From: CBFFRJ01 sp051486985
GTDB taxonomy: Bacteria; Pseudomonadota; Gammaproteobacteria; Enterobacterales; Enterobacteriaceae
DNA: 64,000 nt
Direction: 5' to 3'
NCBI RefSeq assembly: GCF_051486985.1
Contig: NZ_JAHVDV010000021.1
Location: 1 to 64,000 of the forward strand
The position numbers and the translations under genes are program-made. Below are positions 1 through 8,248 of this stretch, piece by piece; position 1 is the stretch's first letter, and each line of letters starts with the position of its first letter. A model generated the notes under the pieces. That model worked only from the letters and a program-made list of their open reading frames with translations, did no database searches and had not been told where the DNA came from.

Positions 1-171
1 TACTGCCATCAGGCCCTTGAGAAAGGGGAGCTGGTGCAGATCTTCCCGCAATGGCGCAGCGTGCCGGGGATTGTCCACCTGGTGTTCACCACCCGCAAAG
101 GGCTGCCGCCCGCAGTCAGGGCACTGATTGACAGTCTGGCCACGTCGTTAGCGGCGTTAAAAAGGTTGTGA
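1..171 (+). CDS. LysR-family transcriptional regulator, C-terminal end (partial)
   Basis: An open frame runs from base 1 to a TGA at 169-171 and encodes the last 56 residues of a protein. The stretch GELVQIFPQWR, followed by HLVFTTRKGLPPAVRALIDSL, is the usual C-terminal end of the effector-binding domain of LysR-type regulators, where a final helix packs on the periplasmic-binding-protein-like fold. The start and DNA-binding domain lie outside the window, so its target cannot be inferred. Its last nine or so codons form the first part of the tandem repeat that follows, which suggests the repeat arose by duplication across the gene end. Confidence 0.8.
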   Translation, partial: YCHQALEKGELVQIFPQWRSVPGIVHLVFTTRKGLPPAVRALIDSLATSLAALKRL

Positions 172-780
172 TTCTGCCAACGTCGCCCCTCACCCCTGCC
201 CTCTCCCCAAAGGGGCGAGGGAGAAAACCCATCCCACTTTGCTTCTCTGGAGCGGGAGAAAACCCGTCCCTTTGCCTCTCCGAAGAGGGAGAAAACCCGT
301 CCCTTTGTCTCTTCGGAGTAAGAGAAAACCCGCCCCTTTGTCTCTCAGGAGGGAAAAACCACGTCGCAAAAGGCCGGGAAGGCCGCGTCGTTTGCGGCGT
401 TAAAAAGGTTGTGATTCTGCCAANGTCGCCCCTCACCCCTGCCCTCTCCCCAAAGGGGCGAGGGAGAAAACCCATCCCACTTTGCTTCTCTGGAGCGGGA
501 GAAAACCCGTCCCTTTGTCTCTTCGGAGTAAGAGAAAANCCGCCCCTTTGTCTCTCAGGAGGGAAAAAACACGTCGCAAAAGGCCGGAAAGGCCGCGTCG
601 TTTACGGCGTTAAAAAGATTGTGATCCTGCTAACGTCTCCCCTCATCCCTGCCCTCTCCCCAAAGGGGCGAGGGAGAAAACCCATCCCACTTTGCCTCTC
701 CGGAGTGAGAGAAAACCCGCACCTTGCCGCTCTGGAGGGAAAAACCACGTTGCCAGAGTCCGGGAAATAAGCAAAAACCT
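137..780. repeat. Nested tandem repeat, three units, carrying copies of the LysR gene end
   Basis: Three head-to-tail units begin near 137, 380 and 590. Equivalent positions are offset by 243 bases (unit 1 to 2) and 210 bases (unit 2 to 3). Each unit starts with a copy of the last LysR codons (GCGGCGTTAAAAAGGTTGTG), then a palindromic CTCTCCCCAAAGGGGCGAG block, then about 33-base sub-repeats of the type GAGAAAACCCGTCCCTTTG. Unit 1 has one more sub-repeat than unit 2, which explains the 33-base difference in spacing. Ambiguous bases (n) at 424 and 539 fall inside unit 2, as expected if read data from several copies were merged. Long open frames across it on both strands are composition artefacts. 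Confidence 0.85.
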
Positions 781-810
781 GTGTGAAAGCCGCAAACCGC
801 GCGGGCGATC

Positions 811-846
811 CCCTCGCCCCTTTGGGGAGAGGGACAGGGTGAGGGG
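811..846. repeat. REP-like palindromic element (inverted orientation)
   Basis: The stretch CCCTCGCCCCTTTGGGGAGA followed by GGGACAGGGTGAGGGG is the reverse complement of the block inside the tandem repeat and of the copies near 23468, 24541 and 55971. Its core is an imperfect palindrome (CCCCTTTGGGG). It lies between the tandem repeat and the exporter gene. The remaining sequence to 988 shows nothing further that I recognise. Confidence 0.7.
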
Positions 847-988
847 ATTCTATTCATGAACTCACCTCATAACCACAATATGATTTCGCGGGATTATCAC
901 CGCACCGAATCTCATTAAACTTATCCTCATCACGCACCGGTGCATTTCTCCCCTGCCGGTACATTCTGACGTAATTAATTGAGATCCT

Positions 989-2158
989 ATGACTAAATCC
1001 ACAAACGGGCCGCTGTTTGTCGCGATCCTGAGCGCGTTAATGGCGTTCACCTCACTGTCGACCGACATCTATCTTCCCGCCATGCCGGTCATGGCCGCTC
1101 AGTTGCAGGGCAATGTTGAACTCACCGTCACCGGCTTTCTTATCGGCTTTGCCTTCGCGCAACTGGTCTGGGGCCCCATCAGCGACCATCTCGGTCGTCG
1201 GTTGCCACTCTTTATTGGCATGGTGTTGTTCGTGATTGGCTCGCTGGGCTGCGCCCACTCCACCTCCATCAACGAGATTGTCTTCTGGCGCGTCTTTCAG
1301 GCGATAGGAGCCTGCACAGGGCCTATGCTGGCACGGGCAATGATTCGCGATCTCTTTAGCCGCACCCACGCCGCCCGGATGCTCTCCACACTGATGATTG
1401 TGATGGCGATAGCTCCGATAGCAGGCCCGTTGATGGGCGGGCAGATTATCCGCGTCACCACATGGCATGCCATCTTCTGGCTGCTGGCGGCGATTGGTGT
1501 ACTGATGTTTCTGTCGCTGTGGCTGTTGCCGGAAACCCTGCCCGCAGAGAAACGCACCCCGGCCTCGCTTCGCGGCGCATTTCGTAATTACGGTGTGCTG
1601 CTGAAAAACCGCCTGTTTATGCGTTACGCCCTGTGCCTGACCTTCTTTTACGTCGCAGCCTATGCGTTTATTACCGGTTCGCCACGGGTCTACATCAGCT
1701 TCTATGGCATCGATCCGCAGTATTACGGCTGGCTGTTCGCAGTGAATATTATCGGGGTCGTGGGTATGAGCATGGTGAATCGCAGGCTGGTACAGCGGTA
1801 TTCACTTGATATTTTGCTGAAGGCGGCCGTGTCCGTCGCGGCCTTCGCTGTGGTGATGCTGGTTGTGGCGGTGAAGTGGCACGTCGGTGGCATCGCGGCC
1901 GTGGTCGCCTGTGTATTTATCTTTTTCTCGATGAACGGGGTCATTGCCGCCACCTCGACCGCCGCGGCGCTGGATGAGGTGCCCACTATAGCCGGTTCCG
2001 CATCGGCATTAGTCGGTTCCCTGCAGTATGGCAGCGGCATTATTTCGTCTTCGCTGCTGGCACTGTTTAACGATGGCACCCCCTGGACGATGGCGTGGAT
2101 CATGGCGCTCTTTACCCTCGCCAGCGCCGCGATTATCGTTCTGCCACGTCATCCTTAA
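989..2158 (+). CDS. Bcr/CflA-type MFS drug efflux transporter
   Basis: The 389-residue protein is a 12-segment major facilitator of the DHA1 (Bcr/CflA) group of proton-driven exporters. It opens with a hydrophobic first helix and the motif STDIYLPAMP typical of Bcr, EmrD and CmlA relatives. The cytoplasmic loop motif between helices 2 and 3 reads GPISDHLGRRLP. Length matches the family (about 390-410). It acts in the inner membrane; the substrate cannot be read from sequence. Its last 26 bases overlap the end of the convergent LysR gene. A weak ribosome site (GAGATCC) precedes the ATG. Confidence 0.85.
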   Translation: MTKSTNGPLFVAILSALMAFTSLSTDIYLPAMPVMAAQLQGNVELTVTGFLIGFAFAQLVWGPISDHLGRRLPLFIGMVLFVIGSLGCAHSTSINEIVFWRVFQAIGACTGPMLARAMIRDLFSRTHAARMLSTLMIVMAIAPIAGPLMGGQIIRVTTWHAIFWLLAAIGVLMFLSLWLLPETLPAEKRTPASLRGAFRNYGVLLKNRLFMRYALCLTFFYVAAYAFITGSPRVYISFYGIDPQYYGWLFAVNIIGVVGMSMVNRRLVQRYSLDILLKAAVSVAAFAVVMLVVAVKWHVGGIAAVVACVFIFFSMNGVIAATSTAAALDEVPTIAGSASALVGSLQYGSGIISSSLLALFNDGTPWTMAWIMALFTLASAAIIVLPRHP

Positions 2159-3041
2159 GGCGCATCGCCTCAATAAACAGTGAAAAGGCGGCCGTGTGCT
2201 GGCGTCTGCTGGGGTAATAGAGATAGTAGCCGGGGAAGGGTTCACACCAGGCTTCCAGCACCCGAACCACGTCGCCACGCTCAATTTCTCTGGCAACCGC
2301 ATCTTCCGGCAGGTAAACCAGCCCCACGCCGGAGACCGCCGCCTCAATGCGATGACGTAAGGCATTGATAGTCAGCTGTCCGTCAACCCGCACTTTCAGC
2401 TCCTTACCCTCCTTTGAGAACTCCCAGGGCAGCAGGCCACCGAGCGTCGCCATTCGCATATTAATGCAACGATGATGTTGTAGATCTGCCGGGGTTTGGG
2501 GTGGCGGATTGCGACGAAAGTAGTCCGGCGATCCGATAATCGCCATGCGCATCGGCGGGCTGACGGGAATAGCAATCATATCTTTTGCCACCGACTCGCC
2601 AAGGCGAATGCCGGCATCAAAGCGCTGGGTGACGATGTCCATCAGCGCATTATCAACGGTCACCTCTACGTTGATGTCCGGCCAGCGGACGAGAAAATCT
2701 TTCAGCACCGGCCAGAGCACCGCGTCCACCGCGTGTTCGCCCGCGGTGATGCGGATATTCCCGGCGGGGACGTCACGCATCCCTTTGAGGATGTTGAGTT
2801 CGGTTTCGATGTCGCGAAAATGCGGCCCGATGCGTTCCAGCAGGGTTTCTCCGGCCTCGGTGGGCGACACACTGCGCGTGGTGCGCGTCAACAGGCGAAT
2901 CCCCATCCGCTCTTCCAGCCCGCGCATGGAATGGCTCAGTGCCGACTGCGATACCCCCAGTCTGGCAGCGGCGCGGGTAAAACTGCGCTCCTGAGCAACG
3001 ACGAGGAAGGCGATAAGATCGTTAAAATTTTCTTTTAGCAC
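2133..3041 (-). CDS. LysR-family regulator divergent from the cupin gene
   Basis: The 302-residue protein has the LysR layout: a winged helix-turn-helix at residues 5-62 (recognition region SFTRAAARLGVSQSALSHSM, then LEERMGIRLLTRTTRSV) and a two-lobed effector domain from about residue 90. Residues 44 onward match the subgroup that in enterics often controls adjacent oxidoreductases. It is transcribed away from the cupin gene with about 150 bases between starts, the usual arrangement for a LysR regulator and its target. The intergenic DNA is AT-rich, but no single binding site could be assigned. Target and effector are inferred only. Confidence 0.88.
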   Translation of the reverse strand: MLKENFNDLIAFLVVAQERSFTRAAARLGVSQSALSHSMRGLEERMGIRLLTRTTRSVSPTEAGETLLERIGPHFRDIETELNILKGMRDVPAGNIRITAGEHAVDAVLWPVLKDFLVRWPDINVEVTVDNALMDIVTQRFDAGIRLGESVAKDMIAIPVSPPMRMAIIGSPDYFRRNPPPQTPADLQHHRCINMRMATLGGLLPWEFSKEGKELKVRVDGQLTINALRHRIEAAVSGVGLVYLPEDAVAREIERGDVVRVLEAWCEPFPGYYLYYPSRRQHTAAFSLFIEAMRLKDDVAER

Positions 3042-3191
3042 GAGGGAGGTCCGGGGGTACGGGAAAGTAAAAAAGTATATATAAAATATTCATGAATTTG
3101 CCTCACAGGTCCTTTCTGATTTACCTGCTAACCCATTTTCGCCACGCTGCGTAAGCTTATTATCATGATATTTCGCGTTCCGGAGAAGCAA

Positions 3192-3587
3192 ATGAAGATT
3201 ACCCGCAGTGCATCCGTGCCCTCAGCCGCTGGCCCGCAAGATTACTTCACAGGTCGCGTACGTATCGACTCCCCTTTCAGTGCGCAACCCCCTGCCCGCG
3301 TCGGCGGTGCCATTGTGACCTTTGAGCCCGGTGCGCGCACCGCATGGCACACTCATCCGCTCGGCCAGACGCTGATCATCACCCACGGCAAAGGCTGGAT
3401 CCAGTGTGAAGGCGAGGAAATTGAGGAGATGAATCAGGGAGATATCGTCTGGATACCGGAGGAGGTGAAACACTGGCACGGCGCAACGCCTGATAATGCC
3501 ATGACCCATATCGCTATTGCCGAGTCACAAGATGGCAGCCCCGTCTCCTGGCTTGAGCAGGTGACTGACGAACAGTACCGCCGGTAA
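3192..3587 (+). CDS. Small cupin-fold protein
   Basis: The 131-residue product is a single cupin barrel. Cupin motif 1 is visible as TAWHTHPLGQTLIITHGKGW (two histidines plus a downstream glutamate), and motif 2 as GDIVWIPEEVKHWHGATP, together giving a probable metal site. The ATG at 3192 is preferred to an upstream in-frame start because GGAG lies six bases before it. Relatives include small mandelonitrile-lyase-like and carboxymuconolactone-decarboxylase-associated cupins, but the reaction here is unknown. It is divergent from a LysR gene and convergent with an aldo/keto reductase; all three may form a small redox or detoxification unit (inference). Confidence 0.85.
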   Translation: MKITRSASVPSAAGPQDYFTGRVRIDSPFSAQPPARVGGAIVTFEPGARTAWHTHPLGQTLIITHGKGWIQCEGEEIEEMNQGDIVWIPEEVKHWHGATPDNAMTHIAIAESQDGSPVSWLEQVTDEQYRR

Positions 3588-3629
3588 GCGCGAAAAGCAC
3601 CTGACGCAACGCCAGGTGCGTTATCCGGT

Positions 3630-4583
3630 TTACTTGCCTGCGTTGTTCAGCGCTGCCATTTCATCGGCGGAGAGCGTCAGGGAAAGCGCGGTGACGAAGC
3701 TGTCCACCTGGGGAATTTTGGTCGCACTGGCAATAGGCGCGGTCACGCCCGGTCGGGCAATCAGCCACGCCAGCGCCACTTCTGCCGGTTTCACATCATG
3801 TGCTGCCGCTACCTCGTCGAGCGCATCCAGAATGCGGAAGCCACGGTCATTGAGGTATTTACCGATACCCTCGCCACGCTGGCTCTGGCCCAGATCGTTT
3901 TCGCTGCGGTATTTACCGGTGAGGAATCCTGAGGCCAGACTGAAATAGGTCACAACACCAATATTTTCCCGTATCGTCAAATCCTGCAATGCGCCTTCAA
4001 AGCTTTCGCGATTGTAGAGATTGTATTCCGGTTGCAGCACCTGGTAGCGCGGCAGGGATTTTTCATCTGCCACCTTCAGGGACGCCTGCAGTTGCTCCGC
4101 ATTCAGGTTGGAGGCGCCGACCGCACGAATTTTCCCGGCCTGCAGCAGTTTTTCATAGGCGCCCAGAGTCTCTTCATAGGGCGTATCGTCGTCCGGCCAG
4201 TGGGAGAAATAGAGATCGATATGGTCGGTTTGCAGACGACGCAGCGAGTCTTCCACGGCCTGCGCAATCCAGCGACCGGAGAGCCCTTTTTTACCCGGTT
4301 CGCCAAGATCGGAACCCACTTTGGTAAACAGCGTCACTTTGTCCCGTGCGCCTGGTCGGGCCGCCAGCCATTTACCGATAATGGTTTCGGACTCACCGCC
4401 TTTGTTGCCGGGTGCCCAGGCGGAGTAGACGTCAGCGGTATCAATGGCGGTTAAACCTCTTTCCAGCAACGCATCCAGCAAACTGAAACTCTGCTTCTCA
4501 TCGACGGTCCAGCCAAAAACGTTACCGCCAAAAACCAGCGCGGGGATCTGTAACCCTGTGGTACCAAGCGTTCGTAAAGTCAT
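3630..4583 (-). CDS. Aldo/keto reductase
   Basis: The 317-residue protein is an NADP-dependent TIM-barrel aldo/keto reductase. The family tetrad is present: Asp48 and Tyr53 in AIDTADVYS, Lys88 in FTKVG and His128 in YFSHWP. The C-terminal part carries the nucleotide-binding LARPGVTAPIASATK-like stretch (here WLIARPGVTAPIASATK). It resembles the YghZ/Tas/YajO group that reduces aldehydes and small ketones; the natural substrate is unknown. It stands alone on the minus strand between the cupin gene and the alpha-galactoside block. An imperfect inverted repeat at 4805-4846 lies upstream. Confidence 0.9.
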   Translation of the reverse strand: MTLRTLGTTGLQIPALVFGGNVFGWTVDEKQSFSLLDALLERGLTAIDTADVYSAWAPGNKGGESETIIGKWLAARPGARDKVTLFTKVGSDLGEPGKKGLSGRWIAQAVEDSLRRLQTDHIDLYFSHWPDDDTPYEETLGAYEKLLQAGKIRAVGASNLNAEQLQASLKVADEKSLPRYQVLQPEYNLYNRESFEGALQDLTIRENIGVVTYFSLASGFLTGKYRSENDLGQSQRGEGIGKYLNDRGFRILDALDEVAAAHDVKPAEVALAWLIARPGVTAPIASATKIPQVDSFVTALSLTLSADEMAALNNAGK

Positions 4584-4804
4584 ATATGAGTAACCTCAAG
4601 ATGAAGGGCGGGCTGACGTGGGCGCTCCATGCCTGTTCAGCCAGGACAACAATGAGCGGTTCATCACTGAACCGGAACCCTGATTTTTGTGTGACTTAAA
4701 CAATAGTCGCCTATCGTCACACATGGGGTTAGCAAAACGTGGCTTTTAGGGCTTATTAGATGGGTTCATGAGTTTTCGGGGATCTTAAGGGCTGCGAAGT
4801 GTCC

Positions 4805-4846
4805 GATAACGATAAATCCGCCCCAGGGCAAGGATTTATCGTCATC
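4805..4846. terminator. Imperfect inverted repeat after the MalM-like gene
   Basis: GATAACGATAAATCC at 4805-4819 pairs with GGATTTATCGTCATC at 4832-4846, giving a 15-base stem with one mismatch just beyond the stop of the MalM-like gene. There is no clear T tract on either side, so this may be a factor-dependent or structural end rather than a classical intrinsic terminator. Confidence 0.4.
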
Positions 4847-4856
4847 GGGTGGAAGG

Positions 4857-5510
4857 TTAGTTTCCTGTTACCGCATCAATCAACTCATTTGCCAGTTGGG
4901 TGAAGCGACTGACATGCACATGAATCGTTCCTTCTGCGCCTGCGATGGCATATCTGGCCTTCTCAAGCGGCGGTTCGACCTGCGTTTTTTTGGAATAAAT
5001 TTCTGATTCCGCCACCAGCCTCAGGCGAGCGGGTTCAGGCTGCGCCACGGTGGAGATAACCAGCCAACGTGGAGCCTTCACACCCGGCTGAATCAGCATC
5101 CGGGCAAACAGACGATGGCTTTGCAACAGGGCAGGCTGACGATACTCAAAATCCGCGTATCCCAGCTTTTGCAACGGTTTCCAGTCGGCGTCATAAACCA
5201 CCGCCTGAGCAGCGAGGAAACGATCGTCGTCCAGAGGGGTGGTAAATTCAAGCGTATAGTCGCCGTTGAATGCCGGAAGAGCTACCACCTGCGCGTGCGG
5301 GTTGCCATTGCCTTCGACAACGCGCGGGGTATTCGCGTCGAACGTCAGCGTCAGTGAGTATTTGCTGTTAAGGCTCTGTGCCGGAAGCTGGTCTAAGGTG
5401 ACACAGCAATTGGCCGGGGTCACCACACCGATGTCGGGGTCCGTGGTGACGAGTTGCGCGCAGCCAGTCAGCCACAGCAGGCCTAACGCCATCGGGATAA
5501 TCTTTTTCAT
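4857..5510 (-). CDS. MalM-like periplasmic lipoprotein of the alpha-galactoside operon
   Basis: The 217-residue protein is a member of the MalM family, known from the E. coli malK-lamB-malM operon, where it is a periplasmic protein of uncertain role. The start at 5510 is chosen because AGGAGCGAACT precedes the ATG; 12 extra upstream codons lack a ribosome site. The first 20 residues form a signal peptide ending in LTGC, a lipobox, so the mature protein is probably a lipoprotein. It follows the LamB-like porin gene by 26 bases and is the last gene of a four-gene leftward unit. The lamB-malM pairing is thus repeated here in an alpha-galactoside setting. Confidence 0.8.
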   Translation of the reverse strand: MKKIIPMALGLLWLTGCAQLVTTDPDIGVVTPANCCVTLDQLPAQSLNSKYSLTLTFDANTPRVVEGNGNPHAQVVALPAFNGDYTLEFTTPLDDDRFLAAQAVVYDADWKPLQKLGYADFEYRQPALLQSHRLFARMLIQPGVKAPRWLVISTVAQPEPARLRLVAESEIYSKKTQVEPPLEKARYAIAGAEGTIHVHVSRFTQLANELIDAVTGN

Positions 5511-5536
5511 AGTTCGCTCCTGAATTCTGTTTTCCA

Positions 5537-6787
5537 TTACCACCAAAGCTCAAAGTTAAACCCAAAGGTCACTTCTTCTACGCTTCCCCGGTCGCTCTTC
5601 ACCGGTGCGGCATATTTATCGTGGTCACCGTAGCGATTGAGGCGCTCCCACTGGGTATCGGAGTCTGACCAGGTAGCAAACAGACGCAACGCCGGACGTG
5701 CCCACACGCCTTTCCCTGCCTGAATCATCTGTGCAAGTGTCACTTTATACAGGTGGTTAACGCCTGCATTATTCTGCGCGTCAACACGCTCGTAGCCGAA
5801 CTCCAGGGCGGTAGACAGGTAGTCGTTCCAGCTATACTGCGGACGCAAACCGGCACTGAACCAGGTCATCCCGGTATTGTTATCAAGGTTAATATCCTGC
5901 CAGGCTACCGAGTACATGCTCTGGATATTGTCGGTGAAGTTAATCTCGCCGTAGTTAAAGACACGCCAGCTGTCGCCCCCATGATCGACACCGGTATTGT
6001 ATTTCATGGCACTGGCACCTTCTGCGCTCATCAGGCCACCCGCCAGCGCATCGCGCCCGTACTGTAAGGCGAGGGTGTTACTGCCCATCGACCAGGCCTG
6101 GCGATAGACAACCGACAGCATGGAGCCGTTGGTGGTGATGTTGCTCTCGTCGTAGCTGTCGTTCTGGGCGAAAACGTAGTTCAGACCCGTCGTAACGTCC
6201 GCATTATCGTTGATTTTCATCTCGCTCAGACGAAGGTCGATATTGTGCAGCGCACGCTGATCGGCACTGGACTCCGGCGCCAGCCAGGCCACGTGGCCTT
6301 TCGCAAAACCTAAATCAACGTTCTCGAGGCCAATACCGTTGTCGGAGACATCCCAGTATTTAATGTCGATCATATGCACTTCATGGCGCTGGTAAAAACG
6401 CTTACCGACCCAGATTTTGGCATCCGGTTGTCCCGGCAAAATATTGTAGACCGAGGCCCAGGTCTGCAACGTGCCCACGTCGCCCCAGGACTCTCCGCTG
6501 CCGATATACCAGGTAAAATCAAAAATGGCGTCAGTGCTGGTGGTGATGTCGGTTTTAAATCCGCCTTCCCACCAGTTCATTTCATTACCTAAACGATAAT
6601 TACCAAAACCTTCTGAGGCGCGAATAACATCATTCAGTTTTCCTTTGCCCTCATTTCTGTCTTTGTTGTCAGTGTAGATATTCCCCCATTTTACATAGCC
6701 CATTGGGGTGAAGTTCTCGAGAGCGGCAGAGGCAGAAAAAGGCAAAGCTAACGCGAGCAGAGGTAAAAAACCACGGCGTATAATCAT
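5537..6787 (-). CDS. LamB-like sugar porin
   Basis: The 416-residue protein is a maltoporin-family outer-membrane channel, expected to form an 18-strand trimeric barrel for oligosaccharide diffusion. The start at 6787 gives a clean signal peptide (MIIRRGFLPLLALALPFSAS, cleavage before ALENF) and is preceded by GGAA; the upstream in-frame ATG has no ribosome site. The N-terminus after cleavage (FTPMGYVKWG) and the aromatic C-terminus (FNFELWW) fit LamB/ScrY relatives. There is no long coiled-coil extension. Position after melB implies uptake of alpha-galactosides such as melibiose or raffinose (inference from context). Confidence 0.85.
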   Translation of the reverse strand: MIIRRGFLPLLALALPFSASAALENFTPMGYVKWGNIYTDNKDRNEGKGKLNDVIRASEGFGNYRLGNEMNWWEGGFKTDITTSTDAIFDFTWYIGSGESWGDVGTLQTWASVYNILPGQPDAKIWVGKRFYQRHEVHMIDIKYWDVSDNGIGLENVDLGFAKGHVAWLAPESSADQRALHNIDLRLSEMKINDNADVTTGLNYVFAQNDSYDESNITTNGSMLSVVYRQAWSMGSNTLALQYGRDALAGGLMSAEGASAMKYNTGVDHGGDSWRVFNYGEINFTDNIQSMYSVAWQDINLDNNTGMTWFSAGLRPQYSWNDYLSTALEFGYERVDAQNNAGVNHLYKVTLAQMIQAGKGVWARPALRLFATWSDSDTQWERLNRYGDHDKYAAPVKSDRGSVEEVTFGFNFELWW

Positions 6788-6859
6788 AGTAATTTCCATA
6801 TTTTTTAATATTTGATTTTATTTGCCAGCAGTTCAGCGACTGCTGACAGGTATTACCGG

Positions 6860-8206
6860 TCAGGCACGTTTTTGCACTAATGCTTCCATGACCTCGTCAT
6901 GATATTGACCGTTGAGTTTGTAATAGCGGCGATAAATAAAGAAGCTAGCGGCAACCAGAATAAAAGGAATACCGATCATTAACACCCGCATCCCAAATAT
7001 GGTGCCCGGATCCTGCACCTCATTCGGCACGTAACCGATGACCGTCAGCCCGATACCAATCAGGAAGCCCGCGAAGGCTGAAGCAGCTTTGACAAGCATA
7101 GTCTGTACCGAGAAAATCACGCTTTCACTGCGCATACCGGTTTTATACTCGCCGTAGTCAACCACGTCGGCCAGCATCACGGTCGCCATTGCCAGCGAGA
7201 AGCCAGAGCCCAGTTTGAGCAGCGCACCAGACAGACCAACCAGGATGTGGTTTTCCGGCATAAACATCCCAGATAATAGCAAGATAGCGCAGCTTAACAC
7301 CGGGAACAGGCAGGCGAGACGCCATACCGTTGGCCGGGAAACACTGGCCACCACTTTCGGGAAAAGCACCAGACCGGCAATTTCCGCCGCGCCCGCCAGC
7401 ATCATAAATACCGGGAATAGATCCTTATTACCGATAGCATAGGCGAAGTAGTAAATAGCAAAACCACCCGCCAGCTGCATCGCCATGTTGAAGGTCAACA
7501 CTATGCCAATCAGGGCCTTCAGCTGGTCATTTTTCGTGATGATATTGACCATATCTTTCAGGCGGATTTTGGGTTTGCTGATCTTCACGTCGACCACGTC
7601 TTTGACGTTCACCACGGTGATGATGGCACTGAAAATAAAGAAGATAGCAATTGCGATGCTGACGCGAACGAAACCGACAGCACTGTCACCCTCGCCCAGC
7701 AATTCAATCGCTTTCAGGCCGAAGGCACCCATCAGCAGCCAGGCAATACTAGCGAACAGACGCGGGATTACGACAATTCTTTCGCGCTCTTTCTTTTCTT
7801 TGGTTAATGACGGAATCATCGACCAGTAAGGAATATCCATCATCGTGTAGGTCATGCCCCATAATACATAGGAGATCGAGGCGTAAATATAGAGCCAGAT
7901 GCCTTCAAATTCATGGGAAATAAATACGCCAACCATCACCACGGAATTGACAATAGTGCCAATTAAAATCCACGGGCGGAATTTACCCCAACGGGTTTGG
8001 GTGTTGTCGACAATGAGACCCATGATCGGGTCGGTTATCGCATCCCAGATCCTGGCGAATAAAAATAGCGAACCCACAAAGGCGGCAGAAAGGCCCACCA
8101 CGTCGGTATAATAAAACATCAGATATAAATAAATAATTGAGCAGGCAAGATCTTTGCCCAGCGCTCCAATGCCATAGGAGAGCTTACTGGTATTGCTAAT
8201 ACTCAT
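6860..8206 (-). CDS. melB: Melibiose/sodium-type sugar symporter (GPH family)
   Basis: The 448-residue inner-membrane protein is a close MelB relative, a 12-segment cation-coupled symporter that carries melibiose and, in E. coli, also lactose and other galactosides. The acidic residues known to matter for cation and sugar binding are all in register: Asp19 (GKDLACS), Asp55 and Asp59 (WDAITDP) and Asp124 (MMDIPYWSM). AGGGACC precedes the ATG. It lies 42 bases after the alpha-galactosidase gene. Because no lacY is present beside lacZ, this carrier may also be the lactose entry route (inference). Confidence 0.9.
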   Translation of the reverse strand: MSISNTSKLSYGIGALGKDLACSIIYLYLMFYYTDVVGLSAAFVGSLFLFARIWDAITDPIMGLIVDNTQTRWGKFRPWILIGTIVNSVVMVGVFISHEFEGIWLYIYASISYVLWGMTYTMMDIPYWSMIPSLTKEKKERERIVVIPRLFASIAWLLMGAFGLKAIELLGEGDSAVGFVRVSIAIAIFFIFSAIITVVNVKDVVDVKISKPKIRLKDMVNIITKNDQLKALIGIVLTFNMAMQLAGGFAIYYFAYAIGNKDLFPVFMMLAGAAEIAGLVLFPKVVASVSRPTVWRLACLFPVLSCAILLLSGMFMPENHILVGLSGALLKLGSGFSLAMATVMLADVVDYGEYKTGMRSESVIFSVQTMLVKAASAFAGFLIGIGLTVIGYVPNEVQDPGTIFGMRVLMIGIPFILVAASFFIYRRYYKLNGQYHDEVMEALVQKRA

Positions 8207-8248
8207 ACAGGTCCCTTATTTTTTTATGGTAACAGGTCAGTGGTAATA

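Noticed and set aside
168..857. Open frames across the tandem repeat on both strands
   Set aside because: They consist of repeated low-complexity peptide from the repeat and contain ambiguous bases; no natural protein is suggested.
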